Of a stretch of 53,131 bases of DNA, positions 28,601 through 37,455 are shown one piece after another (within the stretch, counting starts at the first letter, position 1; the number at the start of each line of letters is the position of its first letter). Under the pieces are notes generated by a model that worked only from the letters and a program-made list of their open reading frames with translations, ran no database searches and was not told the DNA's origin. Source of the DNA: Azospirillaceae bacterium (GTDB lineage Bacteria; Pseudomonadota; Alphaproteobacteria; Azospirillales; Azospirillaceae); NCBI GenBank assembly GCA_028281465.1, contig JANQJV010000341.1, positions 1 through 53,131 of the forward strand. The letters run 5' to 3'. Made by a program: the position numbers and the translations under genes.

Positions 28601-29360
28601 AGCCAGACGACCGCCCCCCGCCGGACAGCGGTTCGCCTTCTCCACGCAGACGCGAAAAATTTGTTCCAGTTCCGGAGCCATATTTGAAAAGGCGAGCTTC
28701 TCGGGTCCAGAGGTCCATGATTCCGCCATCATTGACCAGATCGTCCGCCACGCTCTGAATGAAACAGGCGTGCGGCTGGGGCCGTGCATAGGCGGATGTC
28801 GACGCCGTCAAGATGCCACGCGTATGGTCAACGAAGTAGTGACCTTGGGCTGGCCCATCAATGCCATAGGCCCAGTAAAGGCCGGTGTTGAACCACTGCG
28901 GCGAATTGGGCGCCACCATCTGGCAGGCCAGGGACCATCGGGTCTCGTCGAAGAAGGCGCGGGCATCGCGCTCGGCATCGAAGTAACCAGCCTGCCACCC
29001 CCACCAGGTCCATGTCCCGGCCATGCGGTCAAATACCTGGCGCGCGTCTGTTTCCGCCCTGAAACGAAGATCAACCGACAATCGCTGCAGTGCTTCGGCA
29101 TCAGCCACGCGCCGCCACAGCCAGCGCGGCGTGGCATCGTCCTCAACTGGTTTCAGCACCGCCGGCACGCCGGCTTTGCGGAAATACTTCTGTGCCAAGA
29201 CATCGCACGCCACCTGACTCCAATGCGTAGGCACCAGGATGTCGCCGCTCTGAAACACGACCGATCCATCCGGATTGCGGATCTCGCTGCTCGTGGCGCG
29301 GAAGGTGATGCCGCTGTAGGCGTCTTCCCCTTCGACCGTAAAGTGGCGCTCAATCCGCAT
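25611..29360 (-). CDS. nrdJ: Vitamin B12-dependent (class II) ribonucleotide reductase
   Basis: About 1249 residues. It reduces ribonucleotides to deoxyribonucleotides using adenosylcobalamin to make the thiyl radical. The sequence shows [15 protein letters not shown] near residue 150, [23 protein letters not shown] in the catalytic barrel, [17 protein letters not shown] and the C-terminal zinc-ribbon-like tail CPECGNLTM...[13 protein letters not shown], whose Cys pair re-reduces the active site. The length fits the large NrdJ form of alphaproteobacteria. The start is the ATG at 29360, with GAGGG upstream; a further 54 bases of open frame are discounted. No nrdA/nrdB gene and no cobalamin riboswitch is visible. 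Oxygen-independent synthesis is the usual role. Confidence 0.96.
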   Translation of the reverse strand: MRIERHFTVEGEDAYSGITFRATSSEIRNPDGSVVFQSGDILVPTHWSQVACDVLAQKYFRKAGVPAVLKPVEDDATPRWLWRRVADAEALQRLSVDLRFRAETDARQVFDRMAGTWTWWGWQAGYFDAERDARAFFDETRWSLACQMVAPNSPQWFNTGLYWAYGIDGPAQGHYFVDHTRGILTASTSAYARPQPHACFIQSVADDLVNDGGIMDLWTREARLFKYGSGTGTNFSRLRGEGEPLSGGGRSSGLMSFLKIGDRAAGAIKSGGTTRRAAKMVTVDVDHPDIESFISWKEVEEQKVAALVTGSRVTHRHLRTIMAACRNGGHDPAANLTLKRALRQARKASIPESLIQRVIQMAAQDLPDLDFPEFNTDWDSEAYLTVSGQNSNNSIRVSDDFLNAVRDGGDWCLIGRTDGTVHKRLPARGLWDRIGQAAWACADPGVQFDTTINAWHTCPAGGRINASNPCSEYMFLDDTACNLASLNLMRFGREDGTFDVAGFEHACRLWTMVLEISVLMAQYPSPAIARLSYQYRTLGLGYANLGGLLMANGLPYDSVAGRSLCAAITALMTGVAYATSAEMAEEHGVFEQFPANRDAMLRVVRNHRRAAFGVDPKSDRDQYEGLSTPPVPLVTGECPNPEVVDAARNAWDRALALGERHGFRNAQTTVIAPTGTIGLVMDCDTTGIEPDYALVKFKKLAGGGYFKIINQVVPKALRRLGYSDMEVEAIERYAVGHGTLAEAPLINHASLRAKGFNEVTLAKLEAALAGAFDVTFAFNRWTLGLEFCVDTLGIEESDLNQVGFNMLAHLGFSADAIEAANTYCCGAMTLEGAPGLKPEHLPVFDCASACGRIGTRSLSWKSHIHMMAAAQPFISGAISKTINMPNPATVEDCKQAYMLSWQLGLKANALYRDGSKLSQPLAASFFQGDDADTDEDDTMERLIDAPAAQRAPMVAGRVVERIVERAVDRKTAERSRLPHRRKGYTQKAIVGGHKVYLRTGEFEDGRLGEIFIDMHKEGAAFRSLMNNFAIAVSIGLQYGVPLEEFVEAFTFTRFEPSGMVEGNDAIKMATSIVDYIFRELAISYLGRADLAHASPDDLVPDTVGGGERQSELPDPSAGALQDAMERVASRGYVRSNLRVLPGGAGSRAVSAFNLTAGPASANTNVVRGPSGAAAVQAVAYGSSALVEVAPMRLGAAEAAETAHMTVERIRRARSNGYEGEACPECGNLTMLRSGTCLKCDTCGSTTGCS

Positions 29361-29759
29361 CTCAGCCCTCGCTTTCTCTGTCGGGACAAGGGCATGGCCC
29401 CCGACCCTTGGCACTCCGATTATCTAAATCCGGTAGACGCGCAGACGATAGACCCCACATTTGGGAAAGCAACCATATTCTGCGGTTGATCGTCAGCCGT
29501 CCAGCCAAAGTGGCCGTTTGCGGAAATTATGTGATCGTGTCGCACCGCACGCTCTGCCGAGTCGGTGACGCGGTCCGACTCACGGCTCAGACATTTTCGC
29601 GTCCGTATCGGCAGCATTCGGCGCCGTGCCTGCTGCGACTCACGCGATCCGGATCGCCCGGAACCGAACCAGGACCAAAGACTAAACAATTGGGAAATTT
29701 GGTGGCGTGATGTGGCAGCAACGGGACGGGTGGGGGCGATAGGTCGACTGCGCGGCGAT
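29361..29759. other. 399-base intergenic region upstream of nrdJ
   Basis: No convincing gene is seen on either strand: open frames here have atypical composition and no ribosome site. It holds the nrdJ leader and candidate promoter at its left end and must hold the end of the thrB-rnhA transcript at its right. I looked for a cobalamin riboswitch (the B12 box and conserved junctions) on the reverse strand and did not find one. AT content rises around 29455-29530 and 29685-29705. Confidence 0.5.
29445..29472 (-). promoter_or_regulatory. Candidate nrdJ promoter
   Basis: On the reverse strand TTGCTT (29467-29472) is followed after 16 bases by TATCGT (29445-29450). The spacer holds the palindrome CCCA-CATT-TGGG (29454-29465), which could be an operator. 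It gives a leader of roughly 80 bases before nrdJ. Weak match; based on position and spacing only. Confidence 0.35.
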
Positions 29760-29996
29760 CTATCGGTTGGACTTGGTCACTGGGGGTTGAGACCGACACC
29801 CCTTTCGTTCGCCACGCCGCCGATGATCGACAGCAGCCTGACGGGTCGCGACCATGGCCTCCTTCGTGCGCCTTAAGGAGAGACCGGTGACCGCCTCGCG
29901 ATCGGTGTCATCCAACAGGGTGCTGGTCGCCACAATCACCAGCGCGCACGGCAGCCCACCCGCATTCGCGTCAAACGAAGACAGCTCATCGCTCAC
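29760..29996 (-). CDS. Small hypothetical protein coupled to rnhA
   Basis: 78 residues, not recognised. It starts at a GTG that shares bases with the rnhA stop (GTGA, 29993-29996), the same coupling seen across genuine operons in this window; this is the main reason to keep it. The N-terminal half has hydrophobic stretches ([14 protein letters not shown]) and an acidic patch; the C-terminal third is arginine-rich and looks disordered. It could equally be a non-coding extension. Confidence 0.4.
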   Translation of the reverse strand: MSDELSSFDANAGGLPCALVIVATSTLLDDTDREAVTGLSLRRTKEAMVATRQAAVDHRRRGERKGCRSQPPVTKSNR

Positions 29997-30466
29997 GACG
30001 ACCGGTTAACGTCGTCCCGTTTGCGGGTCAAATCCCGCAAAGCACCACGCGCCAACTCGTCGGCGCGTTCGTTTTCGGGGTGGCCGGAATGGCCGCGCAA
30101 CCATTCGAACTCGACGTCATGGACACCGACCAGCGTGTCCAAACGCTCCCAGAGATCTTGATTCTTCACCGGCTTGCGATCGGCGGTGCGCCAGCCACGA
30201 GCCTTCCATCCGGCCAACCACCTGGTCATGCCGTTGCGCAGATACTGGCTGTCGGTATAGACGCGCACCCGGACCCGCCGCTTCAAGGCCTCAAGCGCTC
30301 GAATCGCCGCCAGCAATTCCATTCGGTTGTTTGTGGTCTCCGCCTCGCAACCGCACAGCTCCTTTTGCGACGAGCCGTATCGGAGGATGGCACCCCAGCC
30401 ACCCGGCCCGGGGTTGCCGCTGCAAGCACCGTCGGTGAAGATTTCGACCAAACTTCGATCACCCAT
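29993..30466 (-). CDS. rnhA: Ribonuclease HI
   Basis: A 157-residue enzyme that cuts the RNA of RNA-DNA hybrids. The metal-binding acid set is visible: Asp in [19 protein letters not shown], Glu in [13 protein letters not shown], Asp in [12 protein letters not shown] and Asp in NERADELA, with the His of RGHSGHPEN. The length and the basic handle region ([15 protein letters not shown]) match bacterial RNase HI. It lies 15 bases after thrB; the thrB-rnhA pairing is common in alphaproteobacteria. Confidence 0.96.
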   Translation of the reverse strand: MGDRSLVEIFTDGACSGNPGPGGWGAILRYGSSQKELCGCEAETTNNRMELLAAIRALEALKRRVRVRVYTDSQYLRNGMTRWLAGWKARGWRTADRKPVKNQDLWERLDTLVGVHDVEFEWLRGHSGHPENERADELARGALRDLTRKRDDVNRSS

Positions 30467-30481
30467 GGCGGTGTTGCCCGT

Positions 30482-31453
30482 TTACCGCAAGGCCGGAAGT
30501 CCGTATGCCGACACATCGCGGACCGACTGATGAAAACGCAATTTGCATAGGAACTCGCCCGGATGTTTGGGATTGACCAGTGCTCCCGGTTCGTGATGCA
30601 GCCAGTCGTACAATCGGGTTAGCAAAAAGCGCAGACATGCGCCACGCGCCAGCAGAGGAAGCATGGCCCATTCGTCCGGTTCAAGGGGACGCACAGCAGC
30701 ATAGCCGTGCAGGAAAGCCGCAGCCAGGCGCGCATCAAAACCGCCGTCCGGTCCGAAACACCATGCGTTCAGGCAGATGGCCACGTCATACGCCAGGTGA
30801 TCGTGGCATGCGAAATAGAAATCGAACACGCCGGAGATGCGATCGCCCTGGAAAAACACGTTGTCGGGGAAAAGATCGCCATGAATCAGGCCCGTCGGCA
30901 GATGCGACGGCCAGTCGCGGGACAGCGCTGCCAGTTCTTCCGCGATCGTTCCCGCAAGACCAGGGCACACCCCATCAGCCCGGGCCAGCACCGAACCCGC
31001 CAAAGCCTGCCAGGCTGGTAGAGAGAGCGCATTGCGCCGCCGGCACCGTAACGCCTGACCATGCCGGTGAATCCGCGCCAGCAAGGCTCCGAGCAGGGCG
31101 CAGTGGCGCACGGTAACCTGGCGTGGCCAAGCACCTGGCAGATAGGTGACAAGCGTCGCCGAACGGCCACACAGCGTCCCCAGAACCTGCCCTGAGCGTG
31201 TGGGCACCGGCCGCGGGCACGGCAGACCCGCCCGAGCCAAATGGTCCAGCACAGACAGGAAAAACGGCAAATCCTCAACCGCGACGCGTTTTTCGAACAG
31301 GGTGAGGACGTACCGGCCGCGCGTGAGAAACACGTGGAAATTGGTATTCTCGATTCCCTCTTCGATGCCGTGAAACGAGATCAGATCGCCCAAATCATAA
31401 GCCGACAGGTAGACCTTGAGGCTATCGGCCGAAACCGGAGTGTAGACGGCCAT
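30482..31453 (-). CDS. thrB: Homoserine kinase (APH-fold type)
   Basis: A 323-residue enzyme that phosphorylates homoserine in threonine synthesis. It is the aminoglycoside-phosphotransferase-like form used by alphaproteobacteria and Pseudomonas, not the GHMP kinase. Visible are MAVYTPVSADSLKVYLSAYDLGD at the start, GIEEGIENTNFHV, the catalytic loop GLIHGDLFPDNVFF (Asp as base), and the metal region ISGVFDFYFA. The start is the ATG at 31453, giving the family N-terminus; the open frame extends another 60 bases upstream without support. Gene order thrB-rnhA is conserved, but the ispH gene often found upstream is replaced by a divergent ankyrin-repeat gene. Confidence 0.95.
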   Translation of the reverse strand: MAVYTPVSADSLKVYLSAYDLGDLISFHGIEEGIENTNFHVFLTRGRYVLTLFEKRVAVEDLPFFLSVLDHLARAGLPCPRPVPTRSGQVLGTLCGRSATLVTYLPGAWPRQVTVRHCALLGALLARIHRHGQALRCRRRNALSLPAWQALAGSVLARADGVCPGLAGTIAEELAALSRDWPSHLPTGLIHGDLFPDNVFFQGDRISGVFDFYFACHDHLAYDVAICLNAWCFGPDGGFDARLAAAFLHGYAAVRPLEPDEWAMLPLLARGACLRFLLTRLYDWLHHEPGALVNPKHPGEFLCKLRFHQSVRDVSAYGLPALR

Positions 31454-31629
31454 CGGTTGTTCACGACGGGACAACGTGATACCGAACCGACGCAGAGCGG
31501 AGCGCTCCTGCACCGGTCGGCGCGACCTGATCCATGGTGAGTCCCCACCAATGGCCGACGGCTGGCGGAGCGACCGCGGTGGCGGCTGGAGGCATCCGGC
31601 CGTCCGGGCATTTGTCTGAGGAAGCGGTC

Positions 31630-32184
31630 ATGCACAAGAACCTTATGCTTGCCATGGTCCTGGTCGTTGTGTCGGTCGGCGTGGCTCGGGCACAGATCGT
31701 GCTGTTCCAACCGCCCGCCTTGGTGGCTGCGGTGATGGAGCAAGACGTTGCCACCGTGCACGACCTGCTGGTGCGCGGCGCAGATGTCAACCAGCAAGAC
31801 GCTCGAGGGCGATCGTCGTTGGTCGTCGCCACGGCGATCGGCAACCTGGAGCTGGTGGAGCTTTTGATCAAGCACGATGCCAAGGTCAATCTGTCCGATC
31901 GGGACGGCAACCCACCGCTATACTGGGCGGCCGAACTCGGTGATCCGGCCATCGTGCTGTCCTTGCTGGAGTCCGGCGCGCACGCGGACCGAGCCAATCG
32001 GCAGGGCATCACACCGCTGATGGCGGCGGCCCGCGGTGGCCACGTCGCGGTTGTGCAGCAGCTTATCGATGCCGGGGCTGACCTGAACGCGACCGATTAC
32101 ACGGGCCGCACCCCCCTTCTGTGGGCAGCCGAGAGCCGCAATAGGCAAGTCGAAACCGTGATTCGTCGGGCAGGCGAACGCTGA
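31630..32184 (+). CDS. Secreted ankyrin-repeat protein
   Basis: 184 residues. A signal peptide (MHKNLMLAMVLVVVSVGVARA, then QI) is followed by four to five ankyrin repeats. Each has the turn motif DVNQQDARGRSSLVVAT, KVNLSDRDGNPPLYWAA, HADRANRQGITPLMAAARGG or DLNATDYTGRTPLLWAA. Such proteins mediate protein-protein contacts in the periplasm; no enzymatic domain is present. GAGGAAG precedes the ATG at 31630. It is divergent from thrB and 21 bases ahead of the cobD-like gene, with which it probably shares a transcript. Confidence 0.85.
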   Translation: MHKNLMLAMVLVVVSVGVARAQIVLFQPPALVAAVMEQDVATVHDLLVRGADVNQQDARGRSSLVVATAIGNLELVELLIKHDAKVNLSDRDGNPPLYWAAELGDPAIVLSLLESGAHADRANRQGITPLMAAARGGHVAVVQQLIDAGADLNATDYTGRTPLLWAAESRNRQVETVIRRAGER

Positions 32185-32205
32185 TCGATCCATCGGGGTT
32201 TCAGA

Positions 32206-33198
32206 ATGGCCGCATCGGCACCGTTCGGCGGTCCGGAAGGGTTGCTTGTGTTATTGGCTGCCCTCGCGATCAATCTTATCGGTGGCCACCTCTTGGTTTG
32301 GCGATCGCTCCCCAGTGTCGAGACCGTGGTGCGCAGTGTCACCTTGGAGTTGGATCGTCGACTCAACCGGATCGAACGGGGCGATACGACACGCCTGATC
32401 CGGGGGCTGGTCATGGTGCTCGGCCTGGTCGGATTGGCCGCGGCCGCCGGAGCGACCATTGCCGCCGCGGGTCGATCTTGGCCGATCGTGCGCTTGCTGG
32501 AGGTGGTGTTGCTGACGTCCTGCCTGTCAACCCGGCGGATGTGGCAGCACCTGGCCACGGTCCGCACGGCGTTGGACCATCTCGGCATCGACGCAGCCCG
32601 GGTGGCACTGGTTGGCTTGGCCCGCCGCAACCCGGCCACGCTGGACGGGTTCGGCATTGCCCGCGCCGCCGTCGAGGCCGGCGCCAAGACAGTGAACCAA
32701 GGCCTGGTGTCACCGGTGTTCTGGTATGTCCTGCTTGGGCTACCGGGCGTCTTAGTGTGGACGGCGGTCAACGTCATGGACAGCGTCGTCGGCCATCGTA
32801 GTGCGCGATATGCCGATTTTGGCTTGGCGGCAGCGCGACTGGATGACGCGCTGAACCTCCTTCCGGCCCGCCTCACCGCGGTGTTGATTGCCCTGGCCGC
32901 GGTTTTCACGGCCGGTTGCAACCCCTGGGGCGCGCTGCGCACGATGTGGCGCGATGCCCGGTACCACCCGTCCATCAACGCCGGTTGGCCGGTCGCGGCT
33001 GTCGGCGGTGCGCTTGGCCTCGCCCTCGTTGGACCGTACTACGATGGCGGCGTCCTGGTGCGGGAGGTTTGGATCGGCCACGGTCGCGCCCGCGTCACCG
33101 GCCATGATATCGGCCGAGCCCAATGGCTATTCACCGTCACCGCCCTTCTCGTGGTGGCGGCCTTGGTTGGACTCCTGGGGGCGATGGTGGCGGCGTGA
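32206..33198 (+). CDS. CobD/CbiB-family cobalamin biosynthesis protein
   Basis: A 330-residue membrane protein with four to five hydrophobic segments. The central part matches CobD/CbiB, which attaches aminopropanol (phosphate) to cobyric acid: RNPATLDGFGIARAAVEAGAK, then NQGLVSPVFWYVLLGLPGVLVW, VNVMDSVVGHRSARYADFGLAAARLDD and LPARLTA. The usual N-terminal DPP motif and ENxxDGxxAP stretch are altered (AGAKTVNQGLVSP), so it may be a diverged paralogue rather than the pathway enzyme. B12 need is plausible because the window also encodes a B12-dependent reductase. It ends 42 bases from the convergent SUMF1-fold gene. Confidence 0.8.
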   Translation: MAASAPFGGPEGLLVLLAALAINLIGGHLLVWRSLPSVETVVRSVTLELDRRLNRIERGDTTRLIRGLVMVLGLVGLAAAAGATIAAAGRSWPIVRLLEVVLLTSCLSTRRMWQHLATVRTALDHLGIDAARVALVGLARRNPATLDGFGIARAAVEAGAKTVNQGLVSPVFWYVLLGLPGVLVWTAVNVMDSVVGHRSARYADFGLAAARLDDALNLLPARLTAVLIALAAVFTAGCNPWGALRTMWRDARYHPSINAGWPVAAVGGALGLALVGPYYDGGVLVREVWIGHGRARVTGHDIGRAQWLFTVTALLVVAALVGLLGAMVAA

Positions 33199-33240
33199 CG
33201 CCGCCAAACGGCTACAATGTCGGCGCAACGGTGCCCGGTT

Positions 33241-34236
33241 TCATTGCATCATGTCGCGGGCAATGCGAAAGCCGATGGAATTGGCGCGCAGATTCGGCAA
33301 ATCGCGGGCCCGAGCCGCAGCACGCACGGCCGCCGGCTGGCTGCGCCAGGACCCACCGCGGATCACCCGAAACTCACACTGTCCCGAGATCCAGGCCGAG
33401 CCGTCGGCGGGCGCCGCGACATAGTCGTCGTGCCAACAATCCTCGACCCACTCCGCGACATTGCCGAGCATATCGAAGAGATAGTACCGATTCTCGGCAA
33501 AGGACCGCACCGGCGCGGTGCGCAGGTCGTCCCAGCGGCTGCCGCAACCGTTGCAATTGGCATTGCCGCGCCCAAGCTCATCGCCCCAATACCGCGCCGA
33601 ACCAATGCCGCTGCGCGCAGCGAACTCCCATTCCGCTTCGCTCAACAGCCGGTAGGGCAGACCCATCTGTTCGCTGATCCAGGTGACAAAGGCCTTGGCG
33701 TCATCCCAGGACACGCACACCACAGGATCCCGATCGGATTGCGGGAACCCCGGCCGACGCCAGGTACGGTCGGGCAGAAACCGCCATCGGCGGTCGATAA
33801 AATCCCAACACCCGTCCATACGCCGCCCGGTGGCAGCCACAAAGCGAGCAAATTGGCCAACCGTGACCTCCGTCCGACCGACGGCCAATAGGTAGCCGAT
33901 ACGAACCTCGCGCGACGGTGCAGCCCGGCCACGGTGGCGCACATTTACTTGTTCGCGCGCCTCTTCGCCCAGCGGCGATCCCATGGGGAAAGTGCCAGTC
34001 GGGAGAACCACCATCTCTGGGCAATTGGTACAATCCCTGAAGACCAGTCCCGGCTGGATGGTGACCCGCCGGGACGGCCGCGACCCCAACGCCAGGTCGA
34101 CCATGGGGAGACCGGACGCCTGAAGCCCGCCGGCAGCATCGGACTGGGCCTGGCCCCGGGCCGATATCGGCAAAGCGGTGGCAACCGTCAGTCCCCATCC
34201 GATCAGGGCCACTGCGCTTAAGCGGCCGATTCCCAT
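33241..34236 (-). CDS. Exported SUMF1/formylglycine-generating-enzyme-fold protein
   Basis: A 331-residue protein with an N-terminal signal peptide (about 1-28, ending ISARGQA) and a C-type-lectin-like FGE-sulfatase domain (about 65-330). Family marks are MVVLPTGTFPMGSP, GRTEVTVGQFARFV, VVCVSWDDAKAFVTWIS, RLLSEAEWEFAAR, FDMLGNVAEWVEDCW and FRVIRGGSW. The two active-site cysteines that true formylglycine enzymes carry after RGGS(W/Y) are absent here (RSQPAAVRAAARA), so sulfatase activation is unlikely; an envelope binding or EgtB-like role is more likely. It is convergent with the cobD-like gene. Confidence 0.85.
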   Translation of the reverse strand: MGIGRLSAVALIGWGLTVATALPISARGQAQSDAAGGLQASGLPMVDLALGSRPSRRVTIQPGLVFRDCTNCPEMVVLPTGTFPMGSPLGEEAREQVNVRHRGRAAPSREVRIGYLLAVGRTEVTVGQFARFVAATGRRMDGCWDFIDRRWRFLPDRTWRRPGFPQSDRDPVVCVSWDDAKAFVTWISEQMGLPYRLLSEAEWEFAARSGIGSARYWGDELGRGNANCNGCGSRWDDLRTAPVRSFAENRYYLFDMLGNVAEWVEDCWHDDYVAAPADGSAWISGQCEFRVIRGGSWRSQPAAVRAAARARDLPNLRANSIGFRIARDMMQ

Positions 34237-34431
34237 GGCGTCCCCTTACATCGATGCCCCACTCAGGCCGCCATCACTGCAGAACGACGCCGATGCCGTC
34301 AACTGCGCACCGGACGCCCGTACGTCCGGCGAACACGCCCAGGTGGGGTTTTCCGCATTCCGGGGTGAGCGTGCCACACACCGGCCGCCGTCGCATGCCG
34401 TCACCCACTGTGGCATAGTGACGTGGTCTGT

Positions 34432-35143
34432 ATGGACGGTCGATTCTGGCGACGCCGGTGGACAAATTGGAACGGTTGTTCGATTTCGATGACCGGCCGG
34501 TGCGGACACCGCGCTACACCCTGGCGCCGACCCAGTCGAACGCCATCCTCAGCCGCCCGAACGACGGGCCGCGCCGATGGGCGATGGCGCATTGGGGGGG
34601 CGCAATGCGGACTGGTACCGTATTGGGCCAACGACCGGCGCATCGCAGTCAAACTGATCAACGCACGGGGGGAAGCCCTGCCGAAGAAGCCGGCGTTCCG
34701 TCAGGCGTTTCGTCGGCGCCGCTGCGTGATCCTCGCCGATGGTTACCATGGGTGGCGACGCGCTGGCGCCCGCAAACAACCCTATGCCATTCGACGGCGC
34801 GACCGCCGCGGCTTCGCCATCGCCGGGTTGTTCGACCGTTGGTCCGGGCTGCGGGGCGACGGAGAAGACCGCCGCCCACGCCGCTGTTGTCCGCCACCGG
34901 GATCACCACCACTGCGACCACAGCTCTCGCACCGATCCAAGACCGGATGCCGGCGATCCTAAACGACAACACCATCGACGCTTGGCTACGGTCATCGCAC
35001 CAGCCGGCGTTTTTTTGCGCCATCTGGCACCGGCCGCCGACGCACGGCTGGACACCACCGCGGTGAGCACTCGGGTAAACGCCGTCCGCCACGACGATAC
35101 AGTGTGCCTGGCCGCCTTGGCGGAACAGATGCCTTTGCTCTGA
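34432..35143 (+). pseudogene. Decayed SRAP (HMCES/YedK) family gene
   Basis: Pieces of a SOS-response-associated-peptidase protein are spread over all three forward frames. They run in order: MDGRF (34432), VDKLERLFDFDDRP...RYTLAPTQS from 34458, GLVPYWANDRRIAVKLINARGEALPKKPAF...CVILADGYHGW from about 34612, LLSATG...TTALAPIQDRMPAIL from about 34890 and VSTRVNAVRHDDTVCLAAL to the stop at 35143. At least four frame changes are needed; two lie at a G7 run (about 34594) and a T7 run (about 35010). The catalytic second-position Cys of the family (MCGRF) reads Asp here. Intact members form a crosslink with abasic sites in single-stranded DNA. The neighbouring genes are intact, so general sequencing error is unlikely. 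Confidence 0.85.
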
Positions 35144-35196
35144 CCTGACGCGATCGACCGGTACGGATCGGACCAGGCCACCCGAAATTAGCATTG

Positions 35197-35529
35197 CTAT
35201 CGCGACATCATATTGCGCGTTCCTGTCGGCAGACGCACAACGAGACCGTCCAGCTCTTCGGTCATGATAATTTGGCAACCGAGCCGAGAGGTCTTGGTCA
35301 ACGCAAACGCCAAGTCGAGCATGTCTTCTTCGTCCTCGGTGGCATCCGGCAACACATCGTACCACTCCGGCTCGACGATGACGTGGCAGGTCGAACAAGC
35401 AAGCGATCCTTCGCATGCGCCCTCTAGGTCGATCCCATGCTTATGGGCAACTTCCAGAACCGAAAGTCCCAACGGTGCCTCCACCTCGCACCGGGTCCCG
35501 TCGGTGGTGACGAACGTCATTTTCGGCAT
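35197..35529 (-). CDS. fdx: [2Fe-2S] ferredoxin, Isc type
   Basis: A 110-residue adrenodoxin-like ferredoxin. Cluster ligands are Cys39, Cys45 and Cys48 in [14 protein letters not shown], and Cys85 in [10 protein letters not shown]. The acidic stretch [13 protein letters not shown] is the partner-docking helix. It donates electrons in iron-sulfur cluster assembly. It lies 118 bases after the cysteine desulfurase gene on the same strand, a gap showing no gene, and probably belongs to the iscR-iscS unit, though the gap could hold its own promoter. Confidence 0.93.
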   Translation of the reverse strand: MPKMTFVTTDGTRCEVEAPLGLSVLEVAHKHGIDLEGACEGSLACSTCHVIVEPEWYDVLPDATEDEEDMLDLAFALTKTSRLGCQIIMTEELDGLVVRLPTGTRNMMSR

Positions 35530-35647
35530 ATCAAAGCCTTCTCAATCCCCATGCATGACCCCGGACCGCGTCGCGGCTGTGCGACACGGCCCCTGAAACG
35601 GCCCGGACCACTTGGCCTCGGAAACCGCCTTGATTCCAAGTTCACCG

Positions 35648-36772
35648 TTAGGCTGCCACAGTCGTCGGCATGGTGCGGCGAATCAACGCACTCCAGGCAT
35701 CGAGGAACCGAAGGACGTCGTCGTCGGTCGACGCCCAGCCGAGACTGACCCGGATGGCAGATTTTGCGGAGGTGGCGTCATAACCCATGGCGGTCAAGAC
35801 ATGCGACGGTGTGACTTTGCCGCTTGAGCAGGCTGCCCCAGCGCTCACGCCGATCCCGGCCAGATCCAGCGCCATGATCTGGGTCTCGCTAGACAAACCG
35901 GGCAAAGCAAAGCAGCTCGTGTTGGCGACGCGTGGCGCATGCGCACCGACCACCTGAACCAACGGCGTCAGCGCCTGCACACCTTGTTCCAGCCGGTCAC
36001 GCAGGTCACCGAGACGCACGGCCGAGGCCAAATTCCGTTCGGCCGCGGCCAACTGCGCGGCAACCCCGAATCCGACCACGCCGGCCAGATTCTCCGTGCC
36101 GGCCCGACGACGCAGCTCTTGGCCACCCCCCACCATCATCGGCCGCAGCGGCAGGGTCGGCCTAACCACCAGACAGCCCACCCCTTGGGGACCTCCGAGC
36201 TTGTGGGACGACAGGGACAGCAAATCGACCCCCAGGGCCATCATGTCAATGTCGATCCGGCCGGCCGCCTGGACCGCATCGCAATGCACCAACGCACCGG
36301 CCCGTCGCGCCAGAGCTGCCGCCTCGGCAACGGGTTGGATGACCCCGGTTTCGTTGTTCACCAACATAATCGACACCAGTGCCGGTGCAGTCAGGTCGGC
36401 GGCGAGCCGGCGTTCCAGCCAAGACAAATCAACCAGACCACTGGACGTCACCGGAATACGATCCGCTCCCTCAGCCGCGGCCAGAACGGATTCATGCTCG
36501 ATCGCCGACACGAGACGATCTCCGCCCGGAAGCCCCATGAGAGCGAGGCAGTTCGCCTCGGTTCCGCCCGACGTGAACACGACGTCGCCCGGCGTGCAGC
36601 CGATCAGGCCGGCCACGTCCTCCCGAGCCGTTTCCAGCATCCGGCGGCAGGTTCGACCGAAGCGGTGCACCGATGATGGGTTGCCAACGACCTCCGTGGC
36701 CTCCATCATGGCTGCACGGACCTGCGGGCGCATGGGCGCTGTGGCGTTGTAGTCCAGGTATCCAGGCAGCAT
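35648..36772 (-). CDS. Cysteine desulfurase (IscS/NifS-like)
   Basis: A 374-residue PLP enzyme that takes sulfur from cysteine for cluster assembly. The sequence shows LDYNATAPMRP at the start, VFTSGGTEANCLAL, IEHESVL, NNETGVIQP, PLP-binding Lys191 in SLSSHKLGGPQG, the RAGTEN motif and catalytic Cys315 in GVSAGAACSSGKVTPSHVL. The long mobile loop around this Cys fits group I (IscS/NifS). The start is the ATG at 36772, 28 bases after the iscR stop; upstream open frame inside iscR is ignored. It follows iscR directly, but no iscU, iscA or suf genes are adjacent on this side. Confidence 0.92.
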   Translation of the reverse strand: MLPGYLDYNATAPMRPQVRAAMMEATEVVGNPSSVHRFGRTCRRMLETAREDVAGLIGCTPGDVVFTSGGTEANCLALMGLPGGDRLVSAIEHESVLAAAEGADRIPVTSSGLVDLSWLERRLAADLTAPALVSIMLVNNETGVIQPVAEAAALARRAGALVHCDAVQAAGRIDIDMMALGVDLLSLSSHKLGGPQGVGCLVVRPTLPLRPMMVGGGQELRRRAGTENLAGVVGFGVAAQLAAAERNLASAVRLGDLRDRLEQGVQALTPLVQVVGAHAPRVANTSCFALPGLSSETQIMALDLAGIGVSAGAACSSGKVTPSHVLTAMGYDATSAKSAIRVSLGWASTDDDVLRFLDAWSALIRRTMPTTVAA

Positions 36773-36800
36773 GGCAGGCGCGATAACGGATCGCGGGCGC

Positions 36801-37274
36801 TTACTCGGCCGCCAAGGCGGCCGCCCCGGCCATGTCCGGCTCCATGAGGCGGCTGGACCCCAAAATGCGCCGTTCGCAGACATCGGCGATGGTGACGGAG
36901 CTCAGGTAAAGGTGAATCTGATTGCCCAGTTCCTCCCACAAATCGTGGGTCAGGCACCGGCTGCGGTTTGTTCGGCACCCGGCCGGCGAACCGGCCGCGC
37001 AGCGGGTGGTGCGGATCGGCTCGTCGACTGCCAGAATGATATCGGAAATGCGCGTATTCTCAGCGGGATGCGCCAGGAGGTAACCACCGCCGGGCCCGCG
37101 CACGCTCTTGACCAGCCCACCCTTGCGCAATTTCGCGAATAACTGCTCCAAATAGGACAGCGATATTTCTTGTCGTTCCGCAATATCGGCCAGCGCCACC
37201 GGGTTACCCTTGCTCGTGCTCGCGAGATCGACCATCGCCATGACGGCATAGCGACCCTTGGTGCTCAACCTCAT
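36801..37274 (-). CDS. iscR: Rrf2-family iron-sulfur cluster regulator
   Basis: A 157-residue Rrf2 regulator. The N-terminal winged helix-turn-helix (MRLSTKGRYAVMAMVDLA through ISLSYLEQLFAKLRKGGLVKSVRGPGGGY) is followed by cluster ligands Cys92, Cys100, Cys107 and His110. This matches the IscR arrangement and supports [2Fe-2S] sensing rather than NsrR or RirA. It stands first in an iscR-iscS unit. An IscR-like box overlaps a strong promoter about 180 bases upstream, pointing to autoregulation. The C-terminal alanine-rich tail (about 145-157) is not conserved. Confidence 0.94.
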   Translation of the reverse strand: MRLSTKGRYAVMAMVDLASTSKGNPVALADIAERQEISLSYLEQLFAKLRKGGLVKSVRGPGGGYLLAHPAENTRISDIILAVDEPIRTTRCAAGSPAGCRTNRSRCLTHDLWEELGNQIHLYLSSVTIADVCERRILGSSRLMEPDMAGAAALAAE

Positions 37275-37455
37275 CTTCCTCGCTCCTTAACACGATTCGT
37301 CGTCGGAACAGCGATCTGGAATACGGGGTTATTTGCCTTGCGTGACCACCCCAGCCACGTGCCGACCTCATCGTCCGCAAGGGCCAACCCGTGCCCGACA
37401 GCGCCGCCTGCCAGTTCCACGACCGTACTGCCCCCCCATGCCGCACCCAGCCCAG

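Noticed and set aside
29408..29710. 100-codon forward open frame in the nrdJ upstream region
   Set aside because: No ribosome site, no folded-protein character, and it overlaps the likely nrdJ promoter.
29361..29759. Cobalamin riboswitch upstream of nrdJ
   Set aside because: I looked for the B12 box and junction sequences on the reverse strand and found no convincing match.
33241..34236. True formylglycine-generating enzyme
   Set aside because: The C-terminal cysteine pair needed for catalysis is missing.
34432..35143. Two or three separate small genes
   Set aside because: The frames are consecutive fragments of one SRAP family protein, so a pseudogene explains them better.
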